Source of the DNA: Ewingella americana ATCC 33852
GTDB lineage: Bacteria > Pseudomonadota > Gammaproteobacteria > Enterobacterales > Enterobacteriaceae
Length of the DNA: 64,000 bases
Assembly: GCF_000735345.1 (NCBI RefSeq)
Contig: NZ_JMPJ01000025.1
Coordinates: 37,700-101,699, forward strand
Direction of reading: 5' to 3'
Part shown: positions 8,315-16,536 of the stretch, in pieces
Position numbering within the stretch: the first letter of the stretch is position 1
Layout: each line of letters opens with the position of its first letter
Notes under the pieces: model-generated
Database searches by the model: none
What the model saw: the letters and a program-made list of their open reading frames with translations, nothing else
Told to the model about the DNA's origin: nothing
Translations under genes and position numbers: made by a program

Positions 8315-9463
8315 ATGGTACTGCGTTCAACGTATTGGCTGGGACTTAGCTATTTCACCTACTTTTTCAGCTACGGAATTTTTCTGCCTTTCTTTGGGGT
8401 TTGGTTAAAAGGCGAGGGTATCTCTTCTGAAAATATCGGTTTATTGCTGGGGGCTGGCTTAGTTTCGCGTTTCCTCGGTACCTTAATCATCTCTCCCGCC
8501 ATTAAAGATCCCGCACACTTAGTGACCGGCCTGCGAATTTTGGCATTGCTGACCTTGGCCTTCGTGGTGGGCTACTGGTTTGGCAACGGCTGGGCGTGGT
8601 TGATGATTAACATTGCCGGATTCAGCATCTTCTTTGGCCCGCTGGTGCCACTGACCGACGCACTTTCCGGCACCCTCCAGCGCCAAATCACCATGGATTA
8701 CGGCAAAGTCCGCGTCTGGGGTTCAATCGCCTTTGTGATTGGCTCGGCGCTGACCGGCAAGCTGGTGTCAGTCTATGGCCATAACGCCATTCTCTACACG
8801 CTGACCGTCGGCATCGCCGCCATGCTGCTGGGCATGCTGTTCCGCCCGAGCGTCAAGCCGGTGGGAGCCAAACGTGAAAATAACGAACCGGCCATTTCGT
8901 GGAAAGCCTTGCTGAGTGAAACGCCGGTCTGGCGCTTCTTGCTCTGCGTCTCCCTGCTGCAAGGCGCGCACGCGGCTTATTACGGTTTCAGCGCGATTTA
9001 CTGGCAGGACCAAGGCTACTCCGCCTCAGTGGTTGGCTATCTGTGGTCGTTGGGCGTGGTGGCGGAAGTGCTGGTGTTCACCTTCAGCAATAAGCTGTTC
9101 CGCCGCTGGAGCGCGCGCGATCTGCTGTTGCTCTCCGCCTGCTGTGGCGTGGTGCGCTGGGCATTGATGGGGGCATTCATCGAGCTGCCTTGGCTTATCC
9201 TGATTCAAATCCTACACTGCGGCACCTTCACGGTGTGCCATCTGGCGGGTATGCGCTTTATTGCCTCGCGCCCTCGGGATCAGGTGATTCGCCTGCAATC
9301 GGTGTATTCGGCTTTAGCCATGGGCGGCGGCGTGGCGGTGATGACCATGATTTCCGGCTTCTTGTTTGAACATCTGCACGCCGGGTTATTCTTCGTGATG
9401 GCGCTGGTGGCGGCACCGGCCATTTTCTTGCGGCCAAAAGTGACGCCAGTCGCGGCGGATTAA
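8315..9463 (+). CDS. hcaT: HcaT-like MFS transporter
   Basis: This is a 382-residue, 12-helix major facilitator protein of the phenylpropionate permease group. It is similar to E. coli HcaT throughout (for example YFTYFFSYGIFLPF, GLLLGAGLVSRFLG, SLLQGAHAAYYGFSAIYW and LHCGTFTVCHLAGMR). HcaT is thought to import 3-phenylpropionate, but no hca dioxygenase genes are present here, so the substrate is unproven. The start at ATG 8315 follows GGAGG by 4 bases and matches the E. coli N-terminus (MVLRSTYW). The stop codon shares the TTAA at 9460-9463 with the convergent csiE stop. Confidence 0.85.
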   Translation: MVLRSTYWLGLSYFTYFFSYGIFLPFFGVWLKGEGISSENIGLLLGAGLVSRFLGTLIISPAIKDPAHLVTGLRILALLTLAFVVGYWFGNGWAWLMINIAGFSIFFGPLVPLTDALSGTLQRQITMDYGKVRVWGSIAFVIGSALTGKLVSVYGHNAILYTLTVGIAAMLLGMLFRPSVKPVGAKRENNEPAISWKALLSETPVWRFLLCVSLLQGAHAAYYGFSAIYWQDQGYSASVVGYLWSLGVVAEVLVFTFSNKLFRRWSARDLLLLSACCGVVRWALMGAFIELPWLILIQILHCGTFTVCHLAGMRFIASRPRDQVIRLQSVYSALAMGGGVAVMTMISGFLFEHLHAGLFFVMALVAAPAIFLRPKVTPVAAD

Positions 9464-10755
9464 TGGGCTTCGAGCAGCGAGCGAATGCGTTTTCGCTGCT
9501 CTTTGGCTAGCGGCAGTTGGGTATGAATGACCAAGGGGTCAGCGTCGGTGATTTGGGTGGCGTAGGGCGTGACAATCATGGCGACACCGGCCGGTGCGCC
9601 GAGCTGCTGGAACTCCGCCAGCGTCTGATATTGAATATTGAGTGGCAGCAGGGTCGCCTCGCGGATCTGCTGCTCCACCGCCTCTTCAAGCTGCGGGTTG
9701 TCGTCGGTCAGCAGCAAAATCTGCTTCTCGTGCAAGGCGTTACCCTGCATCAGCCACGCGCCGAAGGTCACGGCGACTAATCCCACTTCTTCTTCCGAAA
9801 GTCGAATTTGGTACTCAAGCTGGAAATCCTCCAACGCCTCGCGGGTGGTGCGCACCAGTCTTGGGTACATGCGGGTGACTTCATCTTGCAGCAGATTGTC
9901 GATACCAATCGCAAAATGGCAGCGTTCAATCGCCGGGCCGAGATGGGCAAACAGTTGGCGAGTTAACCCTTCATCGCTGCTGAACTTCATCCCGGCAACT
10001 TCTTGAAAATTTGCAATTAATCGCGCCACTTGCTGAGTGAGCTGCTCATCTTCCGACGAGCCGCTACTGCTGTACTGATGGTTTTTCAGTAGTCTCAGCA
10101 GCAGGGTGAAAAAGTCGCGTTCGCCCTCGGCTAGCTGCCCGCCGCTGATGTGCTGTAGCTGAGTGAACAGGCGACTGGCGGCGGTAAACTCCGGTTTTTC
10201 GCGCAGCCACTGGCACTGTAAATCAGTCAGTTTGGCCGGTTCGAAGCTGTTATCCCCTTGAGACAGGTTCTGCCACAGGCAATACTGCAAATAGACGCGC
10301 AAAAAAGTCTGGTCGCGCTCGCTGAACTCCCGGCTAAGCTGGGCGGCGCACTGGCTTATCAGCCGATTCAGTTCGTGCTCGTAAAAATGGCTGTCGGCGA
10401 AGCGATAGGGCGCCAGTGCCTGTTGTAGCCACGGCGAGAAGTGCTGATTAATAAAGGCCGGAGAGGTGCGCAGGGCGCGGCGCAGGCCGTGAAACAGACA
10501 CAGACGCAGGTCAAGCAGTTCGCCTTGTAACTGGCATGCAGACTCGCCAAACTCCAGAATATTCAAACGATGCAGGCGGTTGATATCGCGGTGAACATCG
10601 GCAAGATCCTGCCGAGTAGTGGGGAGGTCAGTGCCATTTATTTGGCTGATCGTCTCCAGTTGCATTGCCGGTAACGGCGCATACAGCATCAACAAAACAT
10701 GGCAGCGTCGTTGTTGACCGGAGAGCTCAGGCACGGGGGCTGTGTCTAGGCTCAT
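9460..10755 (-). CDS. csiE: Stationary-phase protein CsiE, PRD-domain family
   Basis: CsiE is a protein of unknown biochemical role induced by starvation (sigma-S and CRP) in E. coli. It is related to PTS-regulated antiterminators and activators. The 431-residue product shows the CsiE C-terminal signature (AIGIDNLL, MYPRLVRTTREAL, EEVGLVAVTFGAWLMQ, LHEKQILLLT), which is a PRD-like region. The start at 10755 (MSLDTAPVPELSGQQRRC) fits E. coli and has an upstream GAAGG; an earlier in-frame ATG would extend it by 16 residues. It is divergent from the ZevA-like gene. Order hcaT-csiE is as in E. coli, but hcaR and the hca operon are missing beyond it. Confidence 0.85.
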   Translation of the reverse strand: MSLDTAPVPELSGQQRRCHVLLMLYAPLPAMQLETISQINGTDLPTTRQDLADVHRDINRLHRLNILEFGESACQLQGELLDLRLCLFHGLRRALRTSPAFINQHFSPWLQQALAPYRFADSHFYEHELNRLISQCAAQLSREFSERDQTFLRVYLQYCLWQNLSQGDNSFEPAKLTDLQCQWLREKPEFTAASRLFTQLQHISGGQLAEGERDFFTLLLRLLKNHQYSSSGSSEDEQLTQQVARLIANFQEVAGMKFSSDEGLTRQLFAHLGPAIERCHFAIGIDNLLQDEVTRMYPRLVRTTREALEDFQLEYQIRLSEEEVGLVAVTFGAWLMQGNALHEKQILLLTDDNPQLEEAVEQQIREATLLPLNIQYQTLAEFQQLGAPAGVAMIVTPYATQITDADPLVIHTQLPLAKEQRKRIRSLLEAH

Positions 10756-10903
10756 AAGACCTTCTATATACTTACGCGTGAAATTATATGCAAAGCATAG
10801 CAAACCACGGGTTGAGCGACGCGGCGAAGCTCACGGTTTTACACCGGCTTACAACTCTGATCACAGTTATTTTTCTCATCCGCTTAATTGCACCAGCAAA
10901 AAC

Positions 10904-10918
10904 TGTTACTTTGTAACA
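10904..10918. promoter_or_regulatory. Zur-like palindrome upstream of the ZevAB-like genes
   Basis: TGTTAC-TTT-GTAACA is a perfect 6-3-6 inverted repeat 40 bp before the first gene. Its geometry is that of the gammaproteobacterial Zur core TGTTAT-N3-ATAACA, with one base changed in each half. Zinc regulation is an inference from this and from the gene pair it precedes. Confidence 0.35.
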
Positions 10919-10957
10919 ATTAACAGCAGGTATTCACTGACTTTACGGGCCTTAACC

Positions 10958-11629
10958 ATGGAAAAGACCTTTATTCGCGCCAGGAACCGGCGTTCTTCCT
11001 GCCTGAAATTAAGCTTATTGGCGAGCAGTCTGTTACTGCCGCTGGCAGCTCAGGCGCATCCGCACAGTTTTATTGATATGCAAACCACGCTGGTGACCAA
11101 GGATCAGCAGCTGACCGGTCTGAAAATGGTCTGGACGATGGATGAAATCACCTCGGCGGACCTGCTTTATGACGCGCAGAAAGCCAAATCGGATTCTACC
11201 GTGTGGAAGAAACTGGCCGCCGAAGTCATGGCGCGAGTGCTGAGCCAGCACTACTTCACCGACTTCTACCGCGACGGCAAGCCAATTAAATATCTCGATT
11301 TGCCGAGCGAATATCAGCTGTCGCGCAAAGGCGATCAGGCGGTGCTGGAGTTTGTCATGCCTTTGGCGGCCCCGCAGCCGCTGTCCGGCGCGCCGATGAT
11401 CTTCTCCACTTTCGATCCAAGCTACTTTGTCGACATGACCTATAAAGATAAAACCGCGCTGCACATCCCGCCGGAGCTGGCGCAGAGCTGCAGTCTGGCG
11501 CTTTTCACCCCGAAGCCTGATGCGTCGCTGCAAAGCTACGCGCTATCACTGGATAAAGCCGACGCGCCGCCGGAAGACATGGATTTGGGCCAGCAGTTTG
11601 CGCAGAAGGTGACCCTGCAATGTCATTGA
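10958..11629 (+). CDS. ZevA-like DUF1007 periplasmic metal-uptake protein
   Basis: A 223-residue protein of the DUF1007 family (COG3683). It has a signal peptide (LKLSLLASSLLLPLAAQAHPHSF, cleaved near AQA-HPH, which leaves a histidine-rich mature N-terminus). The HPHSFID motif is typical of the family. In Haemophilus influenzae the partner proteins ZevA and ZevB are needed for zinc use; I assign this pair by family and arrangement, not by direct proof. The next gene overlaps by 10 bp, so the two are coupled. The start is ATG 10958; a longer frame upstream overlaps csiE and lacks coding character. Confidence 0.7.
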   Translation: MEKTFIRARNRRSSCLKLSLLASSLLLPLAAQAHPHSFIDMQTTLVTKDQQLTGLKMVWTMDEITSADLLYDAQKAKSDSTVWKKLAAEVMARVLSQHYFTDFYRDGKPIKYLDLPSEYQLSRKGDQAVLEFVMPLAAPQPLSGAPMIFSTFDPSYFVDMTYKDKTALHIPPELAQSCSLALFTPKPDASLQSYALSLDKADAPPEDMDLGQQFAQKVTLQCH

Positions 11630-12639
11630 ATTTGATGGAAAACCGCAAGCGCCACTGGGCGTGGGATCTCTGGCCGCTGGCGGTATTCCTGCTGCTATTG
11701 GCCGTCGGCGCGGCTGCCCTGTGGCAATACTGGCCGCGCATTCTGCTCAACAGCATTATCTGGCAGCGAGAGTTGCATCAGGAGCTGGCTGGGCTATTGC
11801 AGCAGGTGAAAGCCAATCCGCAAAAAGCCGGGCTGACTTTGATGGGCTTCAGCCTGATCTACGGCGTTGTCCACGCTATTGGGCCGGGCCACGGCAAAAT
11901 CGTCATTACCACTTATCTGGCGACTCACCCCTCGCGGCTGAAAAACAGTTTAAAGCTGACCTTCGCCTCCGCCGTGGTGCAGGGCTTAGTGGCGGTTTTA
12001 CTGGTGACACTGATGCTCGGCGTGTTGCAGCTCTCCTCGAGGCAGCTGCATCAAAGCAGCTTCTGGCTGGAGCGGGGGAGTTTTATTCTGGTGATGCTGC
12101 TGGGCGTTTTGCTTTGCTGGCGGGCGCTCAAGCGTTGCTACTTCACGTTGAAAAGCTTGAAACCGCGCCGAGGGTTGGCCATTAACAGCCTGCGCCCGCT
12201 GGCTGATAACCACGTCCACGATGAGCACTGTGGCTGCGGGCATCAGCATCTGCCGACTGACCAGCAGCTGCAGGCGGGGAGCGACTGGCGCACTCAGGCG
12301 ACAATTGTGCTGGCTATGGGGCTGCGACCTTGCTCCGGGGCCATTATGGTGCTGCTGTTTTCCAAGGTGATTGGTGTCTATTTGTGGGGCGTGCTATCCG
12401 CGCTGGTGATGGCGCTCGGCACGTCGATTACCGTTTCGTTGATTGGCTTGCTGGTGTTTTATAGCCGAGCGATGGCAGTGAAGCTGAGTGCCAAACGCAC
12501 CCCTGCCGCGTGGCAGACTGTGGCGTGGTCGGCGCTGGCACTGGCGGGAGGCTTAATCTTGCTGTTGGCCGGCGTTCTGCTTTACACCGCGGGCGGCGCA
12601 GCGCCTGATGGCGGTATCGGGCCATTTGGCCGTGGCTAA
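11620..12639 (+). CDS. ZevB-like NicO-family metal transporter
   Basis: A 339-residue inner-membrane protein of the nickel/cobalt (NicO, RcnA-like) family with about six to eight helices. The helix motif HAIGPGHGKIVITTY is the family hallmark with its metal-binding histidines, and MGLRPCSGAIMVLLF is the second conserved helix. A cytoplasmic or periplasmic loop contains a metal-chelating cluster (NHVHDEHCGCGHQH). In context with the DUF1007 partner it probably moves zinc (or nickel/cobalt). The ten-base overlap with the upstream gene means co-translation. Direction of transport cannot be read from the sequence. Confidence 0.75.
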   Translation: MSLNLMENRKRHWAWDLWPLAVFLLLLAVGAAALWQYWPRILLNSIIWQRELHQELAGLLQQVKANPQKAGLTLMGFSLIYGVVHAIGPGHGKIVITTYLATHPSRLKNSLKLTFASAVVQGLVAVLLVTLMLGVLQLSSRQLHQSSFWLERGSFILVMLLGVLLCWRALKRCYFTLKSLKPRRGLAINSLRPLADNHVHDEHCGCGHQHLPTDQQLQAGSDWRTQATIVLAMGLRPCSGAIMVLLFSKVIGVYLWGVLSALVMALGTSITVSLIGLLVFYSRAMAVKLSAKRTPAAWQTVAWSALALAGGLILLLAGVLLYTAGGAAPDGGIGPFGRG

Positions 12640-12658
12640 CGGCGGAAAGTAAACATAA

Positions 12659-12687
12659 AAAAACGGACGCGCAGGGCGTCCGTTTTT
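12659..12687. terminator. Bidirectional terminator between the ZevB-like gene and suhB
   Basis: AAAAACGGACGC pairs with GCGTCCGTTTTT around GCAGG. The A and T flanks allow termination from both sides. Confidence 0.9.
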
Positions 12688-12706
12688 CATGGCGAGGCGG
12701 AAGGAA

Positions 12707-13510
12707 TTAACGCTTCAGGGCTTCGCTCAGTTCTTCACGCATGGTATTCAAAATACCTTTAACAACGCGCGGGTTGCCAGCAACTACGTTGCCTGACAGG
12801 TAGTGGTTGTGGCCGCCAACGAAGTCAGTCACCACGCCGCCAGCTTCACGAACCAGCAGCTCGCCACCGGCGAAATCCCAAGGTTTCAGGCCGATTTCGA
12901 AGAAACCGTCAACGCGGCCAGCTGCCACGTAAGCCAGGTCCAGCGCAGCAGAACCAGTGCGGCGGAAGTCAGCGCACTCGTTGAACAGCTTGCCCAGCAC
13001 GTTGATGTAGCTGTTGGCGTGTTGTTTGGATTTGAACGGGAAACCGGTGGCCAGAATGGTGCCATCGAGATCTTTTGCATTGGTGCCGCGCAGGCGATAA
13101 CCGTTGAGCTGTGCGCCCTGACCGCGAGTGGCGGTGAACAGTTCGTTACGCATTGGGTCGTAAACTACCGCAACTTCAGTGCGGCCTTTGATGCGCACGG
13201 CGATAGAAACAGCAAAGTGAGGGAGACGTTTAACGAAGTTGGTTGTGCCATCCAGTGGGTCGATAATCCATTGTACGTCTTTGTCTTCGCCAGCCAGTTC
13301 GCCACATTCTTCACCAATAATGGTGTGTTTTGGGTAGGACTTGCGAATAACGTCAATAATCAGATGCTCAGCATCGCGATCAACGTTGGTAACGAAATCG
13401 TTAGTGCCTTTCTGAGTGGTTTCGACAGAATCAGGCGTTTCATAATGTTTGGCAATTAAGTTACCGGCCTTGCGCGCAGCGCGCACGGCGATGGTTAGCA
13501 TCGGATGCAT
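12707..13510 (-). CDS. suhB: Inositol-1-monophosphatase / Nus-complex factor SuhB
   Basis: SuhB is a magnesium-dependent inositol monophosphatase that in E. coli also acts in the NusA/NusG antitermination complex for rRNA transcription. The 267-residue protein has the metal-binding signature WIDPLDGTTNFVKRLPHF and the second motif PWDFAGGELLVREAGG. It is near-identical to E. coli in length and sequence. It is divergent from trmJ, as in E. coli. A boxA element in the 5' leader indicates the known autoregulation by Nus factors. Confidence 0.96.
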   Translation of the reverse strand: MHPMLTIAVRAARKAGNLIAKHYETPDSVETTQKGTNDFVTNVDRDAEHLIIDVIRKSYPKHTIIGEECGELAGEDKDVQWIIDPLDGTTNFVKRLPHFAVSIAVRIKGRTEVAVVYDPMRNELFTATRGQGAQLNGYRLRGTNAKDLDGTILATGFPFKSKQHANSYINVLGKLFNECADFRRTGSAALDLAYVAAGRVDGFFEIGLKPWDFAGGELLVREAGGVVTDFVGGHNHYLSGNVVAGNPRVVKGILNTMREELSEALKR

Positions 13511-13529
13511 GGATATCTTCCAACTAGGA

Positions 13530-13541
13530 TGTTAAAGAACG
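13530..13541 (-). promoter_or_regulatory. boxA in the suhB leader
   Basis: On the minus strand CGTTCTTTAACA differs at one base from the rRNA boxA CGCTCTTTAACA. It lies 19 bases before the start codon and a few bases before the Shine-Dalgarno GGAAG. In E. coli a leader boxA binds the NusB/E/SuhB complex and represses suhB; the element and its position appear conserved here. Confidence 0.65.
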
Positions 13542-13637
13542 GGAATACGGGAAACGGCGCGCAGTATAGCAGGGGTTCTGAAAATTGACTACCGTTGTGT
13601 TAAGCTGCTGTGATTTTCCGCTACGCTTAGAGTCTGT

Positions 13638-14375
13638 ATGCTGCACAATATCCGCATCGTTTTAGTAGAAACGTCCCACACGGGCAATATGGGTTCCACC
13701 GCTCGTGCCATGAAAACCATGGGCTTATCGAATTTATATCTGGTAAATCCGTTAGTTAAGCCGGATTCCCAAGCCATTTCTTTAGCTGCCGGTGCCAGTG
13801 ATGTCATTGGTAACGCCACCATCGTCGACACCCTCGACGAAGCGTTGGCGGGTTGTAGTCTGGTGGTAGGGACCAGCGCCCGATCGCGTACCCTGCCTTG
13901 GCCGATGCTCGAACCGCGCGAGTGCGGCGAGAAAAGTGCCAAAACCGCAGAAACCGCCCCGGTCGCCTTGGTATTTGGCCGCGAGCGCGTCGGCCTGACC
14001 AACGAAGAGCTGCAAAAATGTAACTACCACGTCTGCATTCCTGCTAACCCGGAATACAGCTCGCTGAATTTGGCGATGGCGGTACAAATCATCGCTTATG
14101 AAGTGCGTGTGGCTTACCTTGCTCTGCAAGAGGCTGGCAAACCTCAGGTCGAATATGAAGAAACGCCATATCCTTTGGTCGACGACCTCGAGCGTTTTTA
14201 CCAACATTTGGAGCAAACCTTGCTGCAAACAGGGTTTATTCGCCAGTCTCATCCCGGTCAAGTAATGAGCAAATTGCGCCGATTATTTACCCGCGCGCGC
14301 CCTGAATCTCAGGAGCTAAACATCCTTCGCGGCATTTTGACCTCGATCGACAAGCAGCATAAAGACGCGGAATAA
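13638..14375 (+). CDS. trmJ: tRNA Cm32/Um32 methyltransferase TrmJ
   Basis: TrmJ 2'-O-methylates position 32 of several tRNAs. The 245-residue protein is a SPOUT (SpoU) family enzyme with the trefoil-knot motifs: [16 protein letters not shown] near the N-terminus, [16 protein letters not shown] in the middle and [14 protein letters not shown]. The C-terminal extension with RRLFTRARP matches E. coli TrmJ. The order suhB-trmJ-iscR is the E. coli order. Confidence 0.96.
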   Translation: MLHNIRIVLVETSHTGNMGSTARAMKTMGLSNLYLVNPLVKPDSQAISLAAGASDVIGNATIVDTLDEALAGCSLVVGTSARSRTLPWPMLEPRECGEKSAKTAETAPVALVFGRERVGLTNEELQKCNYHVCIPANPEYSSLNLAMAVQIIAYEVRVAYLALQEAGKPQVEYEETPYPLVDDLERFYQHLEQTLLQTGFIRQSHPGQVMSKLRRLFTRARPESQELNILRGILTSIDKQHKDAE

Positions 14376-14474
14376 GCCTGAAATTAGCAAGGTTTACTCA
14401 ATTTAATGTATATAAATCAACGGATTGATTTTTTCTTGCGGGCGGCGAAAAAGACGCGCTGCCCGTAAGGAATA

Positions 14475-14499
14475 ATACTTGAGTAAATTACTAGGTTAA
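14475..14499. promoter_or_regulatory. Type 1 IscR operator, upstream copy
   Basis: The 25-bp site starts ATACTTGAGTAAATTACTAG and fits the type 1 IscR consensus ATASYYGACTRWWWYAGTCRRSTAT with a few mismatches. It abuts the second copy with no gap. IscR with a [2Fe-2S] cluster represses its own promoter from such sites in E. coli. Confidence 0.65.
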
Positions 14500-14524
14500 A
14501 TAGTTGACTGAAATACTCGGGAAT
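14500..14524. promoter_or_regulatory. Type 1 IscR operator overlapping the iscR promoter
   Basis: The 25-bp site starts ATAGTTGACTGAAATACTCG, very close to the iscR promoter site of E. coli. TTGACT inside it (14504-14509) can serve as the -35 box, so bound IscR would block RNA polymerase. Together with the copy at 14475-14499 it gives a tandem pair. Confidence 0.8.
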
Positions 14525-14580
14525 GGCAGACTCGTTTGCATGTTCTACCCCCAACGTATTCTTCAACAGGTAACCATGCT

Positions 14581-15075
14581 ATGAGACTGACATCCAAAGG
14601 CCGTTATGCCGTAACCGCTATGCTTGATGTAGCACTGCATTCACAGGAAGGTCCGGTTCCTTTAGCCGATATCTCCGAACGCCAGGGCATCTCTCTTTCT
14701 TATCTGGAACAGCTGTTTTCGCGTCTGCGTAAAAACGGTCTGGTTGCCAGTGTGCGTGGTCCGGGCGGTGGTTATCTGCTGGGTAAAGACGCCAGTGAAA
14801 TCGCAGTAGGTGCGGTGATCACGGCTGTTGACGAGTCAGTCGACGCAACCCGTTGTCAGGGTAAAGAAGGCTGCCAGAACGGCGAACGTTGTCTGACCCA
14901 CACCTTGTGGCGTGACCTGAGCGAGCGCATTAGCGGCTTCCTCAACAACATTACGCTGGGTGAACTGGTGAACAACCAAGAGATTCTGGAAGTGGCGGAT
15001 CGTCAAAATGGCGAAACGCGTCGCCAGCCTTCAGGCCGTATCCTTGAAACGATTAATGTGAATTTAAGAGCTTAA
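14581..15075 (+). CDS. iscR: Iron-sulfur cluster regulator IscR
   Basis: IscR is an Rrf2-family transcription factor whose [2Fe-2S] cluster reports the iron-sulfur status of the cell. The 164-residue protein has a winged helix-turn-helix ([19 protein letters not shown], then [19 protein letters not shown]) and the full ligand set Cys92, Cys98, Cys104 and His107, so it can still bind its cluster. ATG 14581 matches the E. coli start; a frame extending upstream does not. Two type 1 operators precede it. A strong terminator follows directly, which parts it from iscS, unlike the usual iscRSUA operon. Confidence 0.96.
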   Translation: MRLTSKGRYAVTAMLDVALHSQEGPVPLADISERQGISLSYLEQLFSRLRKNGLVASVRGPGGGYLLGKDASEIAVGAVITAVDESVDATRCQGKEGCQNGERCLTHTLWRDLSERISGFLNNITLGELVNNQEILEVADRQNGETRRQPSGRILETINVNLRA

Positions 15076-15110
15076 GCCCTGCACTAAATGGCTTGAGGTC
15101 GAAAATCGCG

Positions 15111-15138
15111 AAAGGGCTGCCATTGGGCAGCCTTTTTT
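15111..15138 (+). terminator. Intrinsic terminator between iscR and iscS
   Basis: AAAGGGCTGCC pairs over 11 bp (one G-U) with GGCAGCCTTTT around ATTG, followed by six T residues. It lies 36 bases after the iscR stop. In the usual isc operon transcription runs through from iscR to iscS, so this hairpin would make iscR largely monocistronic. Confidence 0.85.
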
Positions 15139-15226
15139 ATTCCTCTAGAGAATGCCAGTAGGGCACTATTTTCCTTTTAAGATTCAGTGCAGCCGTTTTA
15201 AACTAGCCCTCGTTTTTAAACTCTCT

Positions 15227-15242
15227 CGTTCGCTCTCGAACG
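15227..15242 (+). promoter_or_regulatory. Small hairpin ahead of the iscS ribosome binding site
   Basis: CGTTCG-CTCT-CGAACG is a perfect 6-bp stem ending 8 bases before the GGAG Shine-Dalgarno (15251-15254) of iscS. It could affect initiation or mRNA processing. No function is known to me. Confidence 0.35.
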
Positions 15243-15264
15243 TGCAGTACGGAGCATGCCCGCC

Positions 15265-16434
15265 ATGAAATTACCTATTTATCTGGATTATTCAGCCACC
15301 ACGCCTGTTGACCCGCGGGTAGCCGAGGCCATGATGAAATGTCTGACCTTTGACGGTACTTTTGGTAATCCAGCATCCCGTTCCCACCGTTTTGGCTGGC
15401 AGGCGGAAGAGATTGTCGATGTCGCTCGCAACCAGATTGCCGAGCTGATTAATGCCGACCCGCGCGAAGTGGTGTTCACTTCCGGCGCAACCGAGTCCGA
15501 TAACCTCGCCATTAAAGGCGCAGCGCATGCCTATCGCGACAAGGGCAACCACATCATTACCAGCCAGACCGAGCACAAAGCGGTGCTCGACACCTGTTTG
15601 CAGCTGGAAAAAGAGGGTTTTGATGTCACCTATCTGGCCCCCAATGCTCAAGGCGTGATCACCCCAGCGGCCATTGAATCCGCACTGCGTGAAGACACCA
15701 TTTTGGTTTCAATCATGCATGTAAACAACGAGATAGGCGTGATTCAGGATATCGCGGCAATTGGCGAACTCTGCCGCAGCCGTGACATCATCTTCCACGT
15801 CGATGCTACCCAAAGCGTCGGCAAACTGCCGGTCGATCTCAGTGAGTTGGCAGTCGATCTGATGTCCTTCTCCGCGCATAAAATCTATGGTCCGAAAGGC
15901 ATCGGTGGCCTGTATGTTCGCCGCAAACCCAAAGTCCGGATTGAAGCGCAGATCCACGGCGGCGGGCATGAGCGCGGTATGCGCTCCGGGACTCTGCCGG
16001 TGCATCAGATTGTCGGCATGGGCGAAGCTTTCCGCATCGCTAAAGAGGAGCTGGCGAATGAAGCGCAGCGCCTGAATGCATTGCGTGACCGTCTGTGGCA
16101 AGGTATCCAGCAATTAGAAGGCGTGCAGATTAATGGCTCGCCTGAGCATAGCGCGCCGAACATTCTTAACGTCAGTTTTAGCGGCGTTGAGGGCGAGTCG
16201 CTGATTATGGCGTTGAAAGATTTGGCCGTCTCTTCTGGCTCTGCCTGTACTTCGGCAAGCCTCGAGCCATCTTATGTTTTACGCGCTCTGGGGTTAAGCG
16301 AGGATCTGGCTCACAGTTCTCTGCGTTTTTCTCTGGGACGTTACACCACGGCGGAAGAGATAGATTACGCTATCGACCTGATTGTGAAATCAGTCAGTCG
16401 TTTACGCGAGCTACCGCCGGTATTCTCGTCTTAA
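15265..16434 (+). CDS. iscS: Cysteine desulfurase IscS lacking the usual C-terminal tail
   Basis: IscS takes sulfur from cysteine with PLP and passes it to iron-sulfur scaffolds and to tRNA-thiolation and cofactor pathways. The N-terminus [19 protein letters not shown], the PLP lysine in [10 protein letters not shown] and the active Cys328 in [16 protein letters not shown] are all intact. The 389-residue protein ends [11 protein letters not shown]. By comparison with E. coli (404 residues, RLRDLSPLWEMYKQGVDLN and on) it lacks the last 15 or so residues, part of the surface linked to IscU binding. ATG 15265 is preferred over ATG 15256 because GGAG is 10 bases away (1 base for the other) and E. 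coli starts here. No iscU, iscA, hscB, hscA, fdx or iscX follows; pepB is next. Confidence 0.95.
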   Translation: MKLPIYLDYSATTPVDPRVAEAMMKCLTFDGTFGNPASRSHRFGWQAEEIVDVARNQIAELINADPREVVFTSGATESDNLAIKGAAHAYRDKGNHIITSQTEHKAVLDTCLQLEKEGFDVTYLAPNAQGVITPAAIESALREDTILVSIMHVNNEIGVIQDIAAIGELCRSRDIIFHVDATQSVGKLPVDLSELAVDLMSFSAHKIYGPKGIGGLYVRRKPKVRIEAQIHGGGHERGMRSGTLPVHQIVGMGEAFRIAKEELANEAQRLNALRDRLWQGIQQLEGVQINGSPEHSAPNILNVSFSGVEGESLIMALKDLAVSSGSACTSASLEPSYVLRALGLSEDLAHSSLRFSLGRYTTAEEIDYAIDLIVKSVSRLRELPPVFSS

Positions 16435-16536
16435 GTGACCCGAACACAGCAACATTATGTTAGAGAACGTCAGGGCTAAACGCCTGTAATTGAAGACAAT
16501 ACTTTCATTGAAAAATAAAAAAGCAGGAGTGCAGTT

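Noticed and set aside
15203-15217. Possible type 2 IscR site before iscS (CTAGCCCTCGTTTTT)
   Set aside because: It shares the CCC and TTT cores but breaks the consensus at several fixed positions; not good enough to claim.
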